Shown piece after piece: positions 42,290 to 50,496 of a DNA stretch of 64,000 nt. Origin of the DNA: an uncultured Senegalimassilia sp. (lineage in GTDB: Bacteria > Actinomycetota > Coriobacteriia > Coriobacteriales > Eggerthellaceae); the NCBI RefSeq assembly GCF_934636665.1, contig NZ_CAKUAT010000005.1, positions 62,001 through 126,000 on the forward strand, in the 5' to 3' direction. The notes beneath the pieces were generated by a model. The model saw only the letters and a list, made by a program, of their open reading frames with translations, was not told the DNA's origin and searched no databases. Both the position numbers and the translations under genes were made by a program. Each line of letters starts with the position of its first letter. The first letter of the stretch is position 1.

Positions 42290-44101
42290 ATGAAGCAAGA
42301 AGGCCTTCGCAACGTTGCCATCATCGCGCACGTCGACCATGGCAAGACCACGCTGGTCGACCGCCTGCTGTGGTCGTCCCACGTGTTCCGCGAGAACCAG
42401 GAAGTGCAGGAGCGCGTCTTGGACTCCAACGATCAGGAGCGCGAGCGCGGCATCACCATCCTGTCCAAGAACATCTCCATTCACTACAAGGGCGTCAAGA
42501 TCAACGTCATCGACACGCCTGGCCATGCCGACTTCGGCGGCGAGGTGGAGCGCGTGCTGAACATGGCTGACGGCGCCCTGCTCATCGTCGACGCTTACGA
42601 GGGCCCCAAGCCCCAGACCCGATTCGTTCTTTCCCACGCCCTCGAGCGCGGTCTGCGCATCGTGGTCGTCGTGAACAAGATCGACCGTCCCAACGCCGAT
42701 CCCGAGGGCGCCGTGGACAAGGTGTTCGACCTGATGGTCGAGCTGGGTGCTTCAGACGAGCAGCTTGACTTCCCCGTGGTGTACGCTTCCGCGGTCAACG
42801 GCTACGCACGCTTGGAGCCCGAAGACGGCAACATGGACATGATCCCGCTGCTCGACACCATCATCAACGAGATCCCGTGTCCCGAGGTGGACGCCGAGGG
42901 TCCGGTGGCCCTGCAGGTCTGCACCGTCGACCACAGCAGCTACGAGGGTCGTATCGGCGTTGGTCGCCTGCATAGCGGCACCCTGCACGAGAAGGAGCAG
43001 GTGCTGGTCGTGCAGCCCGACGGCAACCAGTACAACGCCACCATCCGCAAGGTCTACACCTTCGAGAACCTGGGCAAGACCGAGGTTCCCGAAGCCCATG
43101 CCGGCGATATCGTTGCCGTGATCGGTGTCGAGGCGGCGGATATCGGAGATGTCATCACCGACCCCGAGAACCCGGTGGAGATGGAGCCCATCGCTGTCGA
43201 GGAGCCCACCATGGCGGTCGTGTTCGAGGCTTCCACCAGCCCGCTGGTTGGCCGTGAGGGTGACATCGTCGGCGCCCGTCAGCTCAAGGAGCGCCTCATG
43301 CGCGAGAAGGAGAGCAACATCTCCATGCGCATCGACGAGACCGAGGACAAGTCCGGCGTGCGCGTTGCCGGCCGTGGCGTGCTGCATCTGTCCGTCCTTA
43401 TGGAGACCATGCGCCGCGAAGGCTTCGAGTTCCAGGTCGGTCGCCCGCAGGTCGTGTATAAGACCGACGAGCACGGCAACAAGCTCGAGCCGATCGAGGA
43501 AGCAACCGTCGACGTGCCGAACGACTACTCCGGCAAGGCCATCGAGGTCATGGGCACCGCCGGCGGCATCATGGAGGACATGTTCTCCGACGAGAGCATG
43601 ACGCACTTGACCTTCAGCATCCCGTCCCGCGGCACTATGGGCCTGAAAACCCGCATCCTCAATGCGACGCACGGCGAAGCAGTGCTGTTCCACCACTTCC
43701 GTGAGTACGGCCCGTATTCCGGCGAGATGGACGGCCGCAAGAACGGCTGCATGATCGCCATGGCAACCGATAAGGCCGTCGCCTACGCGCTTGATACGCT
43801 GCAGCAGCGTGGCCGCTTGTTCGTCAAGCCCGGCGACGAGTGTTACGAGGGTATGATCGTCGGCGAGTCCGCCAAGGAAGGCGACATGGTGGTTAACGTA
43901 TCGAAGACGAAGAACCTGGGCAACCAGCGTTCCTCCACTGCGGACAAGGCCATCCAGCTGACCCCGCCGATCACCTTCACGCTCGAAGAGGCGCTGGAGT
44001 ACATCGAGGATGACGAGCTGGTGGAGGTCACTCCCGAGTCCATTCGCCTGCGCAAGCGCATCCTGAGCACCATCGAGCGCAAGAAGGCGAACAAGAAATA
44101 A
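42290..44101 (+). CDS. typA: Ribosome-associated GTPase TypA/BipA
   Basis: A 603-residue translational GTPase of the TypA/BipA family. G1 is AHVDHGKTTLVD near residue 14, the switch I Thr region is RERGITILSKN, G3 is DTPGHADFGGEVER, G4 is NKIDR. EF-G-like domains follow, and the family-specific C-terminal domain holds LGNQRSSTADKAIQLTPP. It acts on the 50S subunit in stress or low-temperature assembly. It follows the J-domain gene by 9 bp and has a strong terminator. Confidence 0.96.
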   Translation: MKQEGLRNVAIIAHVDHGKTTLVDRLLWSSHVFRENQEVQERVLDSNDQERERGITILSKNISIHYKGVKINVIDTPGHADFGGEVERVLNMADGALLIVDAYEGPKPQTRFVLSHALERGLRIVVVVNKIDRPNADPEGAVDKVFDLMVELGASDEQLDFPVVYASAVNGYARLEPEDGNMDMIPLLDTIINEIPCPEVDAEGPVALQVCTVDHSSYEGRIGVGRLHSGTLHEKEQVLVVQPDGNQYNATIRKVYTFENLGKTEVPEAHAGDIVAVIGVEAADIGDVITDPENPVEMEPIAVEEPTMAVVFEASTSPLVGREGDIVGARQLKERLMREKESNISMRIDETEDKSGVRVAGRGVLHLSVLMETMRREGFEFQVGRPQVVYKTDEHGNKLEPIEEATVDVPNDYSGKAIEVMGTAGGIMEDMFSDESMTHLTFSIPSRGTMGLKTRILNATHGEAVLFHHFREYGPYSGEMDGRKNGCMIAMATDKAVAYALDTLQQRGRLFVKPGDECYEGMIVGESAKEGDMVVNVSKTKNLGNQRSSTADKAIQLTPPITFTLEEALEYIEDDELVEVTPESIRLRKRILSTIERKKANKK

Positions 44102-44192
44102 CGTAACAGTCGTTTTCGTTACGACTTTATATTCGAGCATGGGTTTGACCGAGCGCCGGCAAAGCGCGATATAACCAGCTTGAACCCCTCAC

Positions 44193-44218
44193 AAGGCGGC
44201 CTCCGGGCCGCCTTTTTT
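44193..44218 (+). terminator. Terminator of typA
   Basis: AAGGCGGCC-TCCG-GGCCGCCTT followed by TTTTAT. Confidence 0.9.
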
Positions 44219-44389
44219 ATGGGTAAGTACCCCGAATGTTGTAGGAAAGCCCAGCTCCTGTGAAACCTGCATGGGCATATTGTGCTGGGAGAAAGGCATA
44301 TTCCGCCGTGTGGGAAAATACGCACAAGGCATTCGATTTGACCGCTTGTGCGTCTGTCCAGCGGTTTCATGCGTTTGAGGAAGGGTTTT

Positions 44390-45604
44390 ATGAAGGCATC
44401 TCGCATTATCTCAACGGTTTGCGCGATGGGTCTTTCGGCGGCGTGCGTCATGGGCGTTGCCGGCTGCTCCAGCAATAACCAGAACTCCGGTTCGGGCGCG
44501 GTGGCCGCCACCATTAACGGTACCGAAATCTACGAGGACACGGTTACCGACTATATCCAAAGCGTTCGCGAGCAGCAGGGTCTGACCGATGAGGATTCCT
44601 GGGGCAACTACCTGGCGCAGATGGGCACCGATCCGGCAGGCGTGCGCGAGCAGATCATCAACACGTACGTCACGCGCGAGCTCATCAATTCCGGCGCCGA
44701 GGAAAAGGGCGTTACCATCGACAGCTCCGAGATTGATAGCTATGTCGACAAGATGAAGTCCAACTACGATAGCGACGAGAAGTGGCAGTCCGCCCTCGAG
44801 CAGGCTGGCATGACCGAGGATGAGTATCGTTCTGAGATTGAACTGCAGCTGAAGGCAAAGGAGCTGTACAACACCTTCACTTCCAGCGAGGAGCCTTCCA
44901 ACGACGACATGCTCCAGTACGCGCAGATGTACGCCAGCGCCTACGACGGCGCCAAGCGTTCCAGCCACATCCTGTTCGATTCCGATGACGAGGCAACTGC
45001 TCAGGACGTGCTGAACAAGATTAACTCCGGTGAGCTCGACTTCGCCGAGGCTGCCAAGCAGTACTCCAAGGACACGGGTTCCAAGGACGCCGGCGGCGAT
45101 GTGGGTTGGGATAAGACCAGCTCGTTTGTGCAGGAGTACACCGATGCGCTGAGCGGTCTTGAGAAAGACCAGGTCAGCGGTCTGGTTACCAGCAGCTATG
45201 GCATCCATATCATCAAGTGCACCGACGTGTACAACGCTCCGAAGGAGAAGGCTGATGACGGCACCGAGACGGTGAAGATCACCAGCCTCGACCAGATCCC
45301 CTCCGAGTGGCAGGAGACCATCAAAGAGTCGCTGCAGTCCCAGGGCCAGACCACGAACTACCAGAACTGGCTGAAGGAGAAGAAGGAGTCTTCCGACCTC
45401 AAGATCAACGACATGCCTTCCGGCCTGCCCTACGACGTTGATATGTCGAAGTATCAGACCGAGGATCCCAACAGCACCGATAATGCCGATACTAACGTTT
45501 CGGCTGCTGACTCGACGGACGGCGACGCCTCTGCCAACACGAATGGCTCCGCTGACAACTCCGCCAGGGCAACCGATGCCGAGGAAAAGTCTTCGGCAAA
45601 CTAG
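44390..45604 (+). CDS. PrsA-like peptidyl-prolyl isomerase lipoprotein
   Basis: A 404-residue secreted lipoprotein. The signal peptide MKASRIISTVCAMGLSAACVMGVAGC ends in a lipobox with the acylated Cys at about residue 26. A SurA/PrsA N-terminal helical domain follows (AATINGTEIYEDTVTDYIQSVREQQ). The parvulin domain lies near residues 195-285 (SSHILFDSDDEATAQDVLNKI, FAEAAKQYSKD, GLVTSSYGIHIIKC). The tail of about 55 residues is rich in Asp, Asn, Ser and Thr. It probably folds exported proteins on the outer face of the membrane. ATG 44390 follows GAGGAAGG. Monocistronic. Confidence 0.92.
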   Translation: MKASRIISTVCAMGLSAACVMGVAGCSSNNQNSGSGAVAATINGTEIYEDTVTDYIQSVREQQGLTDEDSWGNYLAQMGTDPAGVREQIINTYVTRELINSGAEEKGVTIDSSEIDSYVDKMKSNYDSDEKWQSALEQAGMTEDEYRSEIELQLKAKELYNTFTSSEEPSNDDMLQYAQMYASAYDGAKRSSHILFDSDDEATAQDVLNKINSGELDFAEAAKQYSKDTGSKDAGGDVGWDKTSSFVQEYTDALSGLEKDQVSGLVTSSYGIHIIKCTDVYNAPKEKADDGTETVKITSLDQIPSEWQETIKESLQSQGQTTNYQNWLKEKKESSDLKINDMPSGLPYDVDMSKYQTEDPNSTDNADTNVSAADSTDGDASANTNGSADNSARATDAEEKSSAN

Positions 45605-45630
45605 CCTGAAAAGGCGTGTAACGCAAGGAT

Positions 45631-45664
45631 AAGAAGGGAACCCGCTTCAACGGGTTCCCTTCTT
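45631..45664 (+). terminator. Terminator of the PrsA-like gene
   Basis: A 14-bp stem (AAGAAGGGAACCCG and its complement) with a CTTCAA loop. It ends in TTCTT just before the next gene. Confidence 0.82.
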
Positions 45665-45685
45665 CGTTTGGGAAGGAATGGGTGT

Positions 45686-46501
45686 ATGAGCGAAGAAAAC
45701 ACCGAAGTGCAGCCGCTGTTCGAGCTCAACGATGCCGAGGTTGTGCGAGCAGGCCGTACAATCCTGCACGTTGATAAATTCTTGCTTGCAAAAGGGGAGA
45801 ACATCGCGCTTTTGGGTCCGAACGGCGCTGGTAAATCGACGTTCGTGAAGCTGATTACTAGGGAAGTGATGCCGCTCTATCGTGAGCAGCCCCCGGTGAA
45901 GTTCAACGGCAATCCGCGTGCGACGTTGGTGGATGTGCGTAAAACGCTGGGCATCGTGTCGTCCACTATGCAGGCGCAGATCAACGTCCATTTGCCTGCC
46001 GTGGATATCGTCGAAGGCGGCCTGTTCGGCACGCTCGGCCTTCCACGTCACGTCCACCCGGATGAGCGTACGCATGCGAAGGCGCTTGAAGCTATGGAGA
46101 TGCTGGGGGTGGCGAAGCTTGCCGATCAGGATATCATGACCATGTCGAGTGGTCAGGCGCGCCGCGTGCTCTTCGCTCGCGCTCTCGTGCATGACCCGAG
46201 CACGCTGCTGCTCGACGAGCCGTGCACGGGTTTGGACCCTGAAGGCATGTATTACGTGCGTTCGAGCATGCGCGATCTCGCAAGGGCGGGCAAGGGAATC
46301 GTGTTGATCACCCACTATCCGGAGGACATCATCCCCGAGATAAAGCGCCTTGTCCTAGTCAAGGATGGAAAGCTGTTCGCCGACGGTGCGAAAGAGGATA
46401 TGCTGACCGACCAGATGATGAGCTCGCTGTTCGACGTTCCGCTGCAGGTTGCGAAAAATGGCAAAAAGAATGAGTATTTTTCTCTTGTGAGTTCGTACTA
46501 G
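45686..46501 (+). CDS. ABC transporter ATP-binding protein (ModF/YlmA-like)
   Basis: A 271-residue ABC ATPase. Walker A is LLGPNGAGKSTFVKLI near residue 42, the signature is MSSGQARRVLFARALV (a variant of LSGGQ), Walker B is LLLDEPCTGLDPEG, and the H-loop is LITHYPEDI. No membrane or binding-protein gene is adjacent, so it is an orphan like B. subtilis YlmA. ATG 45686 follows AAGGA. The tRNA-Ser promoter overlaps its 3' end. Confidence 0.9.
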   Translation: MSEENTEVQPLFELNDAEVVRAGRTILHVDKFLLAKGENIALLGPNGAGKSTFVKLITREVMPLYREQPPVKFNGNPRATLVDVRKTLGIVSSTMQAQINVHLPAVDIVEGGLFGTLGLPRHVHPDERTHAKALEAMEMLGVAKLADQDIMTMSSGQARRVLFARALVHDPSTLLLDEPCTGLDPEGMYYVRSSMRDLARAGKGIVLITHYPEDIIPEIKRLVLVKDGKLFADGAKEDMLTDQMMSSLFDVPLQVAKNGKKNEYFSLVSSY

Positions 46502-46513
46502 ATAGTGTAAAAT
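46485..46513 (+). promoter_or_regulatory. Promoter of tRNA-Ser (GGA)
   Basis: TTGTGA (46485-46490), a 17-bp spacer and TAAAAT (46508-46513), overlapping the end of the ABC ATPase gene. Confidence 0.65.
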
Positions 46514-46574
46514 ATCTAAACGCTGCATGAGCGCACGAGAGAAAACGTGAACGCAGTGCAGTCTGTAAGCAAGC

Positions 46575-46666
46575 GGAGAGATGACCGAGCTGGCCGAAGG
46601 TGCACGATTGGAAATCGTGTATACGCCAAAAGCGTATCTGGGGTTCGAATCCCCATCTCTCCGCCA
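46575..46666 (+). tRNA. tRNA-Ser (GGA)
   Basis: Acceptor GGAGAGA / TCTCTCC, anticodon GGA in TTGGAAA, long variable arm, T-arm GGGTTCGAATCCC, encoded CCA. It decodes TCC/TCT. Confidence 0.96.
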
Positions 46667-46742
46667 GATTATCCCGGCGGAACCTTTACGGTAACGCCTT
46701 TTTTGTAGGTCGGCATAAATACCCAGCCGACCCACCCCATGC

Positions 46743-46835
46743 GGAGGGGTGGCAGAGTGGTTGAATGCGGCGGTCTCGAAAACCGTTTCACCGGAAACCC
46801 CGGTGACGAGGGTTCGAATCCCTCCTCCTCCGCCA
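46743..46835 (+). tRNA. tRNA-Ser (CGA)
   Basis: Acceptor GGAGGGG / CTCCTCC with one G-T pair, anticodon CGA in TCTCGAAAA, long variable arm, T-arm GGGTTCGAATCCC, encoded CCA. It decodes TCG. Confidence 0.96.
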
Positions 46836-46843
46836 GGAAACTT

Positions 46844-46873
46844 GAAGCCCTTGCAAATGCAGGGGCTTTTTCA
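46844..46873 (+). terminator. Terminator after tRNA-Ser (CGA)
   Basis: Stem GAAGCCCTTGC / GCAGGGGCTTT-type with an AAAT loop and a T tract. It resembles the terminator after tRNA-Ser (GCT). Confidence 0.8.
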
Positions 46874-46992
46874 TTTTCCAGGTAGTTACGCGATTGCTTT
46901 GGGGTTTTCAAGAAAGAATCTTATTCATGAATAATCATATCTATGAATATAACCTGGGAAAATAGTAATCCACGGAGTGTTTATGGATAATG

Positions 46993-47008
46993 TGTTTCAC
47001 GTGAAACA
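46993..47008. other. parS: parS site
   Basis: Exact TGTTTCACGTGAAACA 75 bp upstream of the MarR-like gene. Confidence 0.93.
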
Positions 47009-47082
47009 TCGTGTGAACAACACTCATATACTCAGGTTATTCGAAGATTGCCCTTACCTTATCGGTATAGAAAGGAACCACC

Positions 47083-47556
47083 ATGAACGAAGCCGCAAAG
47101 TCTTTGGCTCAAATGAAGAAGGCGAACAAGCTCGTCCGCTTGGCATTCCGCAAGAACGGTCCGAAGAGCTTCAAGCGCGGTCAGGGCGCACTGCTTCAGG
47201 CCCTGCTGGCCGACAGTGGCGCAACGCAGCGCGATCTCACCAAGACGTTGGGCATGAACCGCAGCAACCTTAAGGACATCGTGAAGAAGGCTGAGCGCAA
47301 CGGTTATGTGACCATCGAGTCGGTCGATCAGCCGCGCACTTACGCGGTGAAACTTACCGATCTTGGCCGTGAGCTTGCCGAGAAGCGCGTTGCAGCCAAC
47401 GATAAGACTGCCGAGGATATCATCTCCTGCTTGAGCGCCGAAGAGGTCGCCCAGCTCGACGCCATCACCGAAAAGCTGATCCTGGCGATGAAGGATAAGG
47501 GCATCTGCGGCAAGAAGAAGGGCTACAAGGTGCGCCGCAAGCGTCATCGTCGCTAA
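47083..47556 (+). CDS. MarR-family winged-helix regulator
   Basis: A 157-residue MarR-type protein. The winged helix spans about residues 30-85 (QGALLQALLADSGATQRDLTKTLGMNRSNLKDIVKKAERNGYVTIE), and the wing precedes KLTDLGRELAEKR. The C-terminal dimerisation helix ends in a strongly basic tail (KKKGYKVRRKRHRR) that is unusual for the family. It may bind DNA or RNA non-specifically. The target is unknown. ATG 47083 follows AAAGGA. A parS site lies just upstream. Confidence 0.85.
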   Translation: MNEAAKSLAQMKKANKLVRLAFRKNGPKSFKRGQGALLQALLADSGATQRDLTKTLGMNRSNLKDIVKKAERNGYVTIESVDQPRTYAVKLTDLGRELAEKRVAANDKTAEDIISCLSAEEVAQLDAITEKLILAMKDKGICGKKKGYKVRRKRHRR

Positions 47557-47690
47557 AACCTGAACGCGGATTTTCAGCGGTTCGTTGCAATAACGATATC
47601 GCTGGTCGAAAGCCACGCTACACTGGATGCATCATGAAATGCATGCGGGGGCGTGGCTTTCGCATTGTAAAGAATCGAAAGGATACGGCA

Positions 47691-48233
47691 ATGGCTGATC
47701 GCGTCGTTGAAAATCAGGATAACGAAGTTCCCGAGATCCCCGAGATCTTGGAGAAGGTGCTGCTGTTCTCGCTGGATGAGGCGAAGCAAAAGTTGACCCA
47801 GAGCAGCGAAGTGGTCCCCTTCACCGCGCTGGCGGTCAAAGAGAACCTGTTCATCGAGAACCACCCCGACGAGTCCGTGGAGGCGTGTTTCAACGCAGCT
47901 CGCCATACGGTGCAGCATGCCCAGGGCGCGCAGGCTTATGCGCTCTGCTACGACGGTTACGTCGAGGTTGACGAGGGTACGAAGGATGCTCTTATCGCCG
48001 AGGGCGGCGTGCCCGGCGCTGACAAGGGTTTCGCTGTGGGTTATCTGTACGAGTGCTCCGAGGACGGCACCGTCGAGTTCGAGGATGAGCCGGCGTACAT
48101 CGGCGAGGCCCCGAACTTCATGATTGCTTTGAAGGCCCCGGGCGAGTACAGCGATGACGAGATCGACGAGAAGTACACCGCAGAGGACGAAACCGAGTTC
48201 GATGTGGTGGACGAGGGTTCCGAAGAGGAATAG
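47691..48233 (+). CDS. Acidic protein of unknown function (180 aa)
   Basis: A 180-residue soluble acidic protein. It begins MADRVVENQDNEVPEIPEIL, has a central region VEACFNAARHTVQHAQGAQAYALCYDGYVEVDEG, and ends in a very acidic tail (DEIDEKYTAEDETEFD). I do not recognise a family. ATG 47691 follows AAGGA; an in-frame ATG at 47634 has no ribosome-binding site. It is followed by a strong hairpin. It may be cotranscribed with the MarR gene, 134 bp upstream. No function is proposed. Confidence 0.75.
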   Translation: MADRVVENQDNEVPEIPEILEKVLLFSLDEAKQKLTQSSEVVPFTALAVKENLFIENHPDESVEACFNAARHTVQHAQGAQAYALCYDGYVEVDEGTKDALIAEGGVPGADKGFAVGYLYECSEDGTVEFEDEPAYIGEAPNFMIALKAPGEYSDDEIDEKYTAEDETEFDVVDEGSEEE

Positions 48234-48293
48234 CCAAAACACAGGCAAGCCATGCAAGCTTATCCGGTTATGCAATGGGCTGGCGGATAGACG

Positions 48294-48334
48294 CGAAGGC
48301 GGTTCACCTGCAAGGTTCAGGTGAACCGCCTTCG
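48294..48334 (+). terminator. Terminator of the acidic-protein gene
   Basis: A 17-bp stem (CGAAGGCGGTTCACCTG and its complement) with a 7-base loop and TCATTT after it. The stretch 48335-48480 holds nothing that I can support. Confidence 0.78.
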
Positions 48335-48520
48335 TCATTTCGACAAGGGTTCTGCAAGATGGCGCGCCTATAGTTGGAGATGCGGGCAGACGGCGGGCTG
48401 TGGAGCAGGGGGCTGCCGTCTGAGGTGCGGCGATGTGTTGAAACGGTGCAGAAGGAAGAAAGCAAGGTGAAAGGCTGGCATTAAGGAATCGGGCTTGATA
48501 ATATAGTCAGGCTAATTCCT

Positions 48521-48552
48521 GCCCCGGTGTATGCCTTCACCAGCCCGGGGCC
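48521..48552 (+). promoter_or_regulatory. Hairpin in the rpsF leader (candidate S6:S18 site)
   Basis: GCCCC-GGTG-loop-CACC-AG-CCCGGGGC forms a bulged stem between a TATAAT-like region (near 48497-48506) and the AAAGGAGG of rpsF. Autoregulatory S6:S18-binding hairpins occur at this place in many bacteria. Confidence 0.4.
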
Positions 48553-48576
48553 GTAAAGTCCAAAGGAGGTGAGCTG

Positions 48577-48870
48577 ATGAAGGCTTACGAACTGCTGTTT
48601 ATTATTGCTCCGTCTACCGACGAGGAAACCCGTGCAAATACGATGAATCGTATCCAGGGCATTATCACGTCCGCTGAGGGTTCCGTCGACAACGTTGACG
48701 AGTGGGGCAAGCGTAAACTCGCTTACGAGATCAATGGTCTGACCGACGGTGTCTACACCCTCATCGATTTCCACGCTGATCCCGCCGAGGTTGCAGAACT
48801 CGATCGCGTGCTGCGCATCTCTGATGTCGTTGTTCGCCACATGATCGTGAAGCGCACCGACCGCGAATAG
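48577..48870 (+). CDS. rpsF: 30S ribosomal protein S6
   Basis: A 97-residue bS6 starting MKAYELLFIIAPSTDEE and including WGKRKLAYEINGLTDGVYTLIDF and the C-terminal VRHMIVKR. It binds S18 on the platform of the 30S subunit. ATG 48577 is preceded by a full AAAGGAGG. It heads the rpsF-ssb-rpsR-rplI operon. Confidence 0.97.
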   Translation: MKAYELLFIIAPSTDEETRANTMNRIQGIITSAEGSVDNVDEWGKRKLAYEINGLTDGVYTLIDFHADPAEVAELDRVLRISDVVVRHMIVKRTDRE

Positions 48871-48919
48871 GATTACGTAGGGGCCCACAAGGTCCCAGCA
48901 TGAGAAGAGGTAGATACAC

Positions 48920-49387
48920 ATGAGCATCAATCGTGTCATGATCAGCGGAAATCTTACGCGCGACGCCGAAATTCGTTCCACGCAAAGCGGTATGGCCATC
49001 CTGGGGTTCGGCGTTGCGGTCAACGACCGCCGCAAGAACCAGCAGACCGGCGAATGGGAGGACTACCCGAACTTCGTCGACTGCACCATGTTCGGCACCC
49101 GTGGCGAGAAGCTGCAGCCCTATCTTACGAAGGGCACGAAAGTGGCCATCGAGGGCAAGCTTCGTTACAGCTCGTGGGAGCGCGATGGTCAGCGCCGTAG
49201 CAAGCTTGAAGTGATCGTCGACGAGTTGGAGTTCATGTCCAGCCGCAACGGCAACAACGCCAACCAGGGTTACGACAACGGTATGACCGCAGGTTATGCC
49301 CCGCAGCCCGCTCCGATGGCCGCTCCCGTTGCAGCTCCGATCGTAGATGCCTCTGCTTCGGTTTACGACGAAGACATCCCGTTTTAA
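48920..49387 (+). CDS. ssb: Single-stranded DNA-binding protein
   Basis: A 155-residue SSB. The OB-fold has MSINRVMISGNLTRDAEIRSTQSGMAILGFGVAVNDR and FVDCTMFGTRGEKLQPYLTKG. A Gly/Ala/Pro-rich linker leads to the conserved acidic tip DEDIPF that binds partner proteins. ATG 48920; it lies 49 bp after rpsF and 18 bp before rpsR. Confidence 0.97.
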   Translation: MSINRVMISGNLTRDAEIRSTQSGMAILGFGVAVNDRRKNQQTGEWEDYPNFVDCTMFGTRGEKLQPYLTKGTKVAIEGKLRYSSWERDGQRRSKLEVIVDELEFMSSRNGNNANQGYDNGMTAGYAPQPAPMAAPVAAPIVDASASVYDEDIPF

Positions 49388-49405
49388 GCGAAAGAGGTTT
49401 ACCAA

Positions 49406-49666
49406 ATGTCCGACTACGCGAAGCAGCCTCGTCGCAAGTACTGCCAGTTCTGCAAAGAGGACGCGGAGTACATCGACTACAAAGATACTCAGATGCTGCG
49501 CAAGTATGTTACCGACCGCGGGAAGATCAAGCCGCGCCGCGTGACGGGTGCCTGCACCCAGCACCAGCGTGACATCGCGAACGCCGTGAAGCGCGCTCGC
49601 GAGATGGCTCTGATGCCCTACGCGGTTCCCGCAATTAGCGGCCGCGGCGACCGCCGCAATCGCTAG
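49406..49666 (+). CDS. rpsR: 30S ribosomal protein S18 (zinc-type)
   Basis: An 86-residue bS18 with KYCQFCKEDAEYIDYKD and GKIKPRRVTGACTQHQRDIANAVKRAREMALMPY. The CxxC pair plus a later Cys marks the zinc-binding (C+) form. Some actinobacteria also hold a zinc-free paralogue, which is not seen here. ATG 49406, 15 bp before rplI. Confidence 0.97.
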   Translation: MSDYAKQPRRKYCQFCKEDAEYIDYKDTQMLRKYVTDRGKIKPRRVTGACTQHQRDIANAVKRAREMALMPYAVPAISGRGDRRNR

Positions 49667-49681
49667 GCGCAAGGAGGAACC

Positions 49682-50209
49682 ATGAAAGTCATCCTGCTCC
49701 AAGAGCTCAAGGGCAAGGGCGGCGAAGGCGACGTCGTGGACGTGGCCCCCGGTTTTGCCAACAACTACCTGATGCCTCAGGGCATCGCCATCCTGGCTAC
49801 GAAGGGCAACCTGAAGCAGCTGGAGATGCGCAAGAACAACATCGCCAAGCGCGAGGCTACTCGCCTGGCCGATGCTGACAAGCTGAAGTCCGTGCTCGAC
49901 GGTGCTTCCGTGAAGGTCGACGCGAAGGTCGGCGAAGAGGGCCAGCTGTTCGGCTCCGTTACCGCCACCCAGATCGCCGAGGCCATCAAGGAGGCTCTGG
50001 GCGTGGAGATCGACCGCCGTCGCATCGAGGCTGGCAAGGCCATCAAGACCGCCGGTCAGCACGAGGTCGTCATCTCCATCTACCGTGACATCAAGGCCAC
50101 GGTTACGCTGCTGGTGGGCATCGACGAGGTTGCTGCCGAGGAAGAGGCCGAAGAGGTCGAGACCGAGGCTGTCGCCGAGGAGGCTGCTGCTGAAGAGGCC
50201 GCTGAATAA
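49682..50209 (+). CDS. rplI: 50S ribosomal protein L9
   Basis: A 175-residue bL9. The N domain has MKVILLQELKGKGGEGDVVDVAPGFANNYLMPQGIA. The connecting helix and C domain (GQLFGSVTATQIAEAI; TAGQHEVVISIYRDIKATVTL) follow. It is about 25 residues longer than the common 148-150 because of an Ala/Glu acidic tail. ATG 49682 follows GGAGG. Confidence 0.97.
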   Translation: MKVILLQELKGKGGEGDVVDVAPGFANNYLMPQGIAILATKGNLKQLEMRKNNIAKREATRLADADKLKSVLDGASVKVDAKVGEEGQLFGSVTATQIAEAIKEALGVEIDRRRIEAGKAIKTAGQHEVVISIYRDIKATVTLLVGIDEVAAEEEAEEVETEAVAEEAAAEEAAE

Positions 50210-50234
50210 CTCAGCGCTTTAAAGCGAACTAGCA

Positions 50235-50270
50235 AATCCCCCGCACTCATGTGCGGGGGATTTTTTATTT
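50235..50270 (+). terminator. Terminator of the rpsF-rplI operon
   Basis: AATCCCCCGCAC-TCAT-GTGCGGGGGATT followed by a T-rich run. The gap to dnaB shows no gene. Confidence 0.92.
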
Positions 50271-50496
50271 AGGAGCCATTAGCAGGGGTGCGTGTCTCCT
50301 GCTTGGGCGTATCACATGGCGCTTATCGCTGTTTCAGGTGAAGAGGGGTGCATTATTGCCTGGCAGAGATTTAGGCGGTGTGCGGAGCACCAATCTTGCT
50401 TAGCGCTTCTGTCGGTGTTCAGGTGACGCCCTGCGGTATCCGCGGCGCAACTCCGAGTGCGGTATGATAAGCCGGATACAAGAAAGGATGAGCAGC

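Noticed and set aside
42752..44140. A 462-codon minus-strand frame across typA
   Set aside because: Antisense shadow of typA without a ribosome-binding site or known motif.
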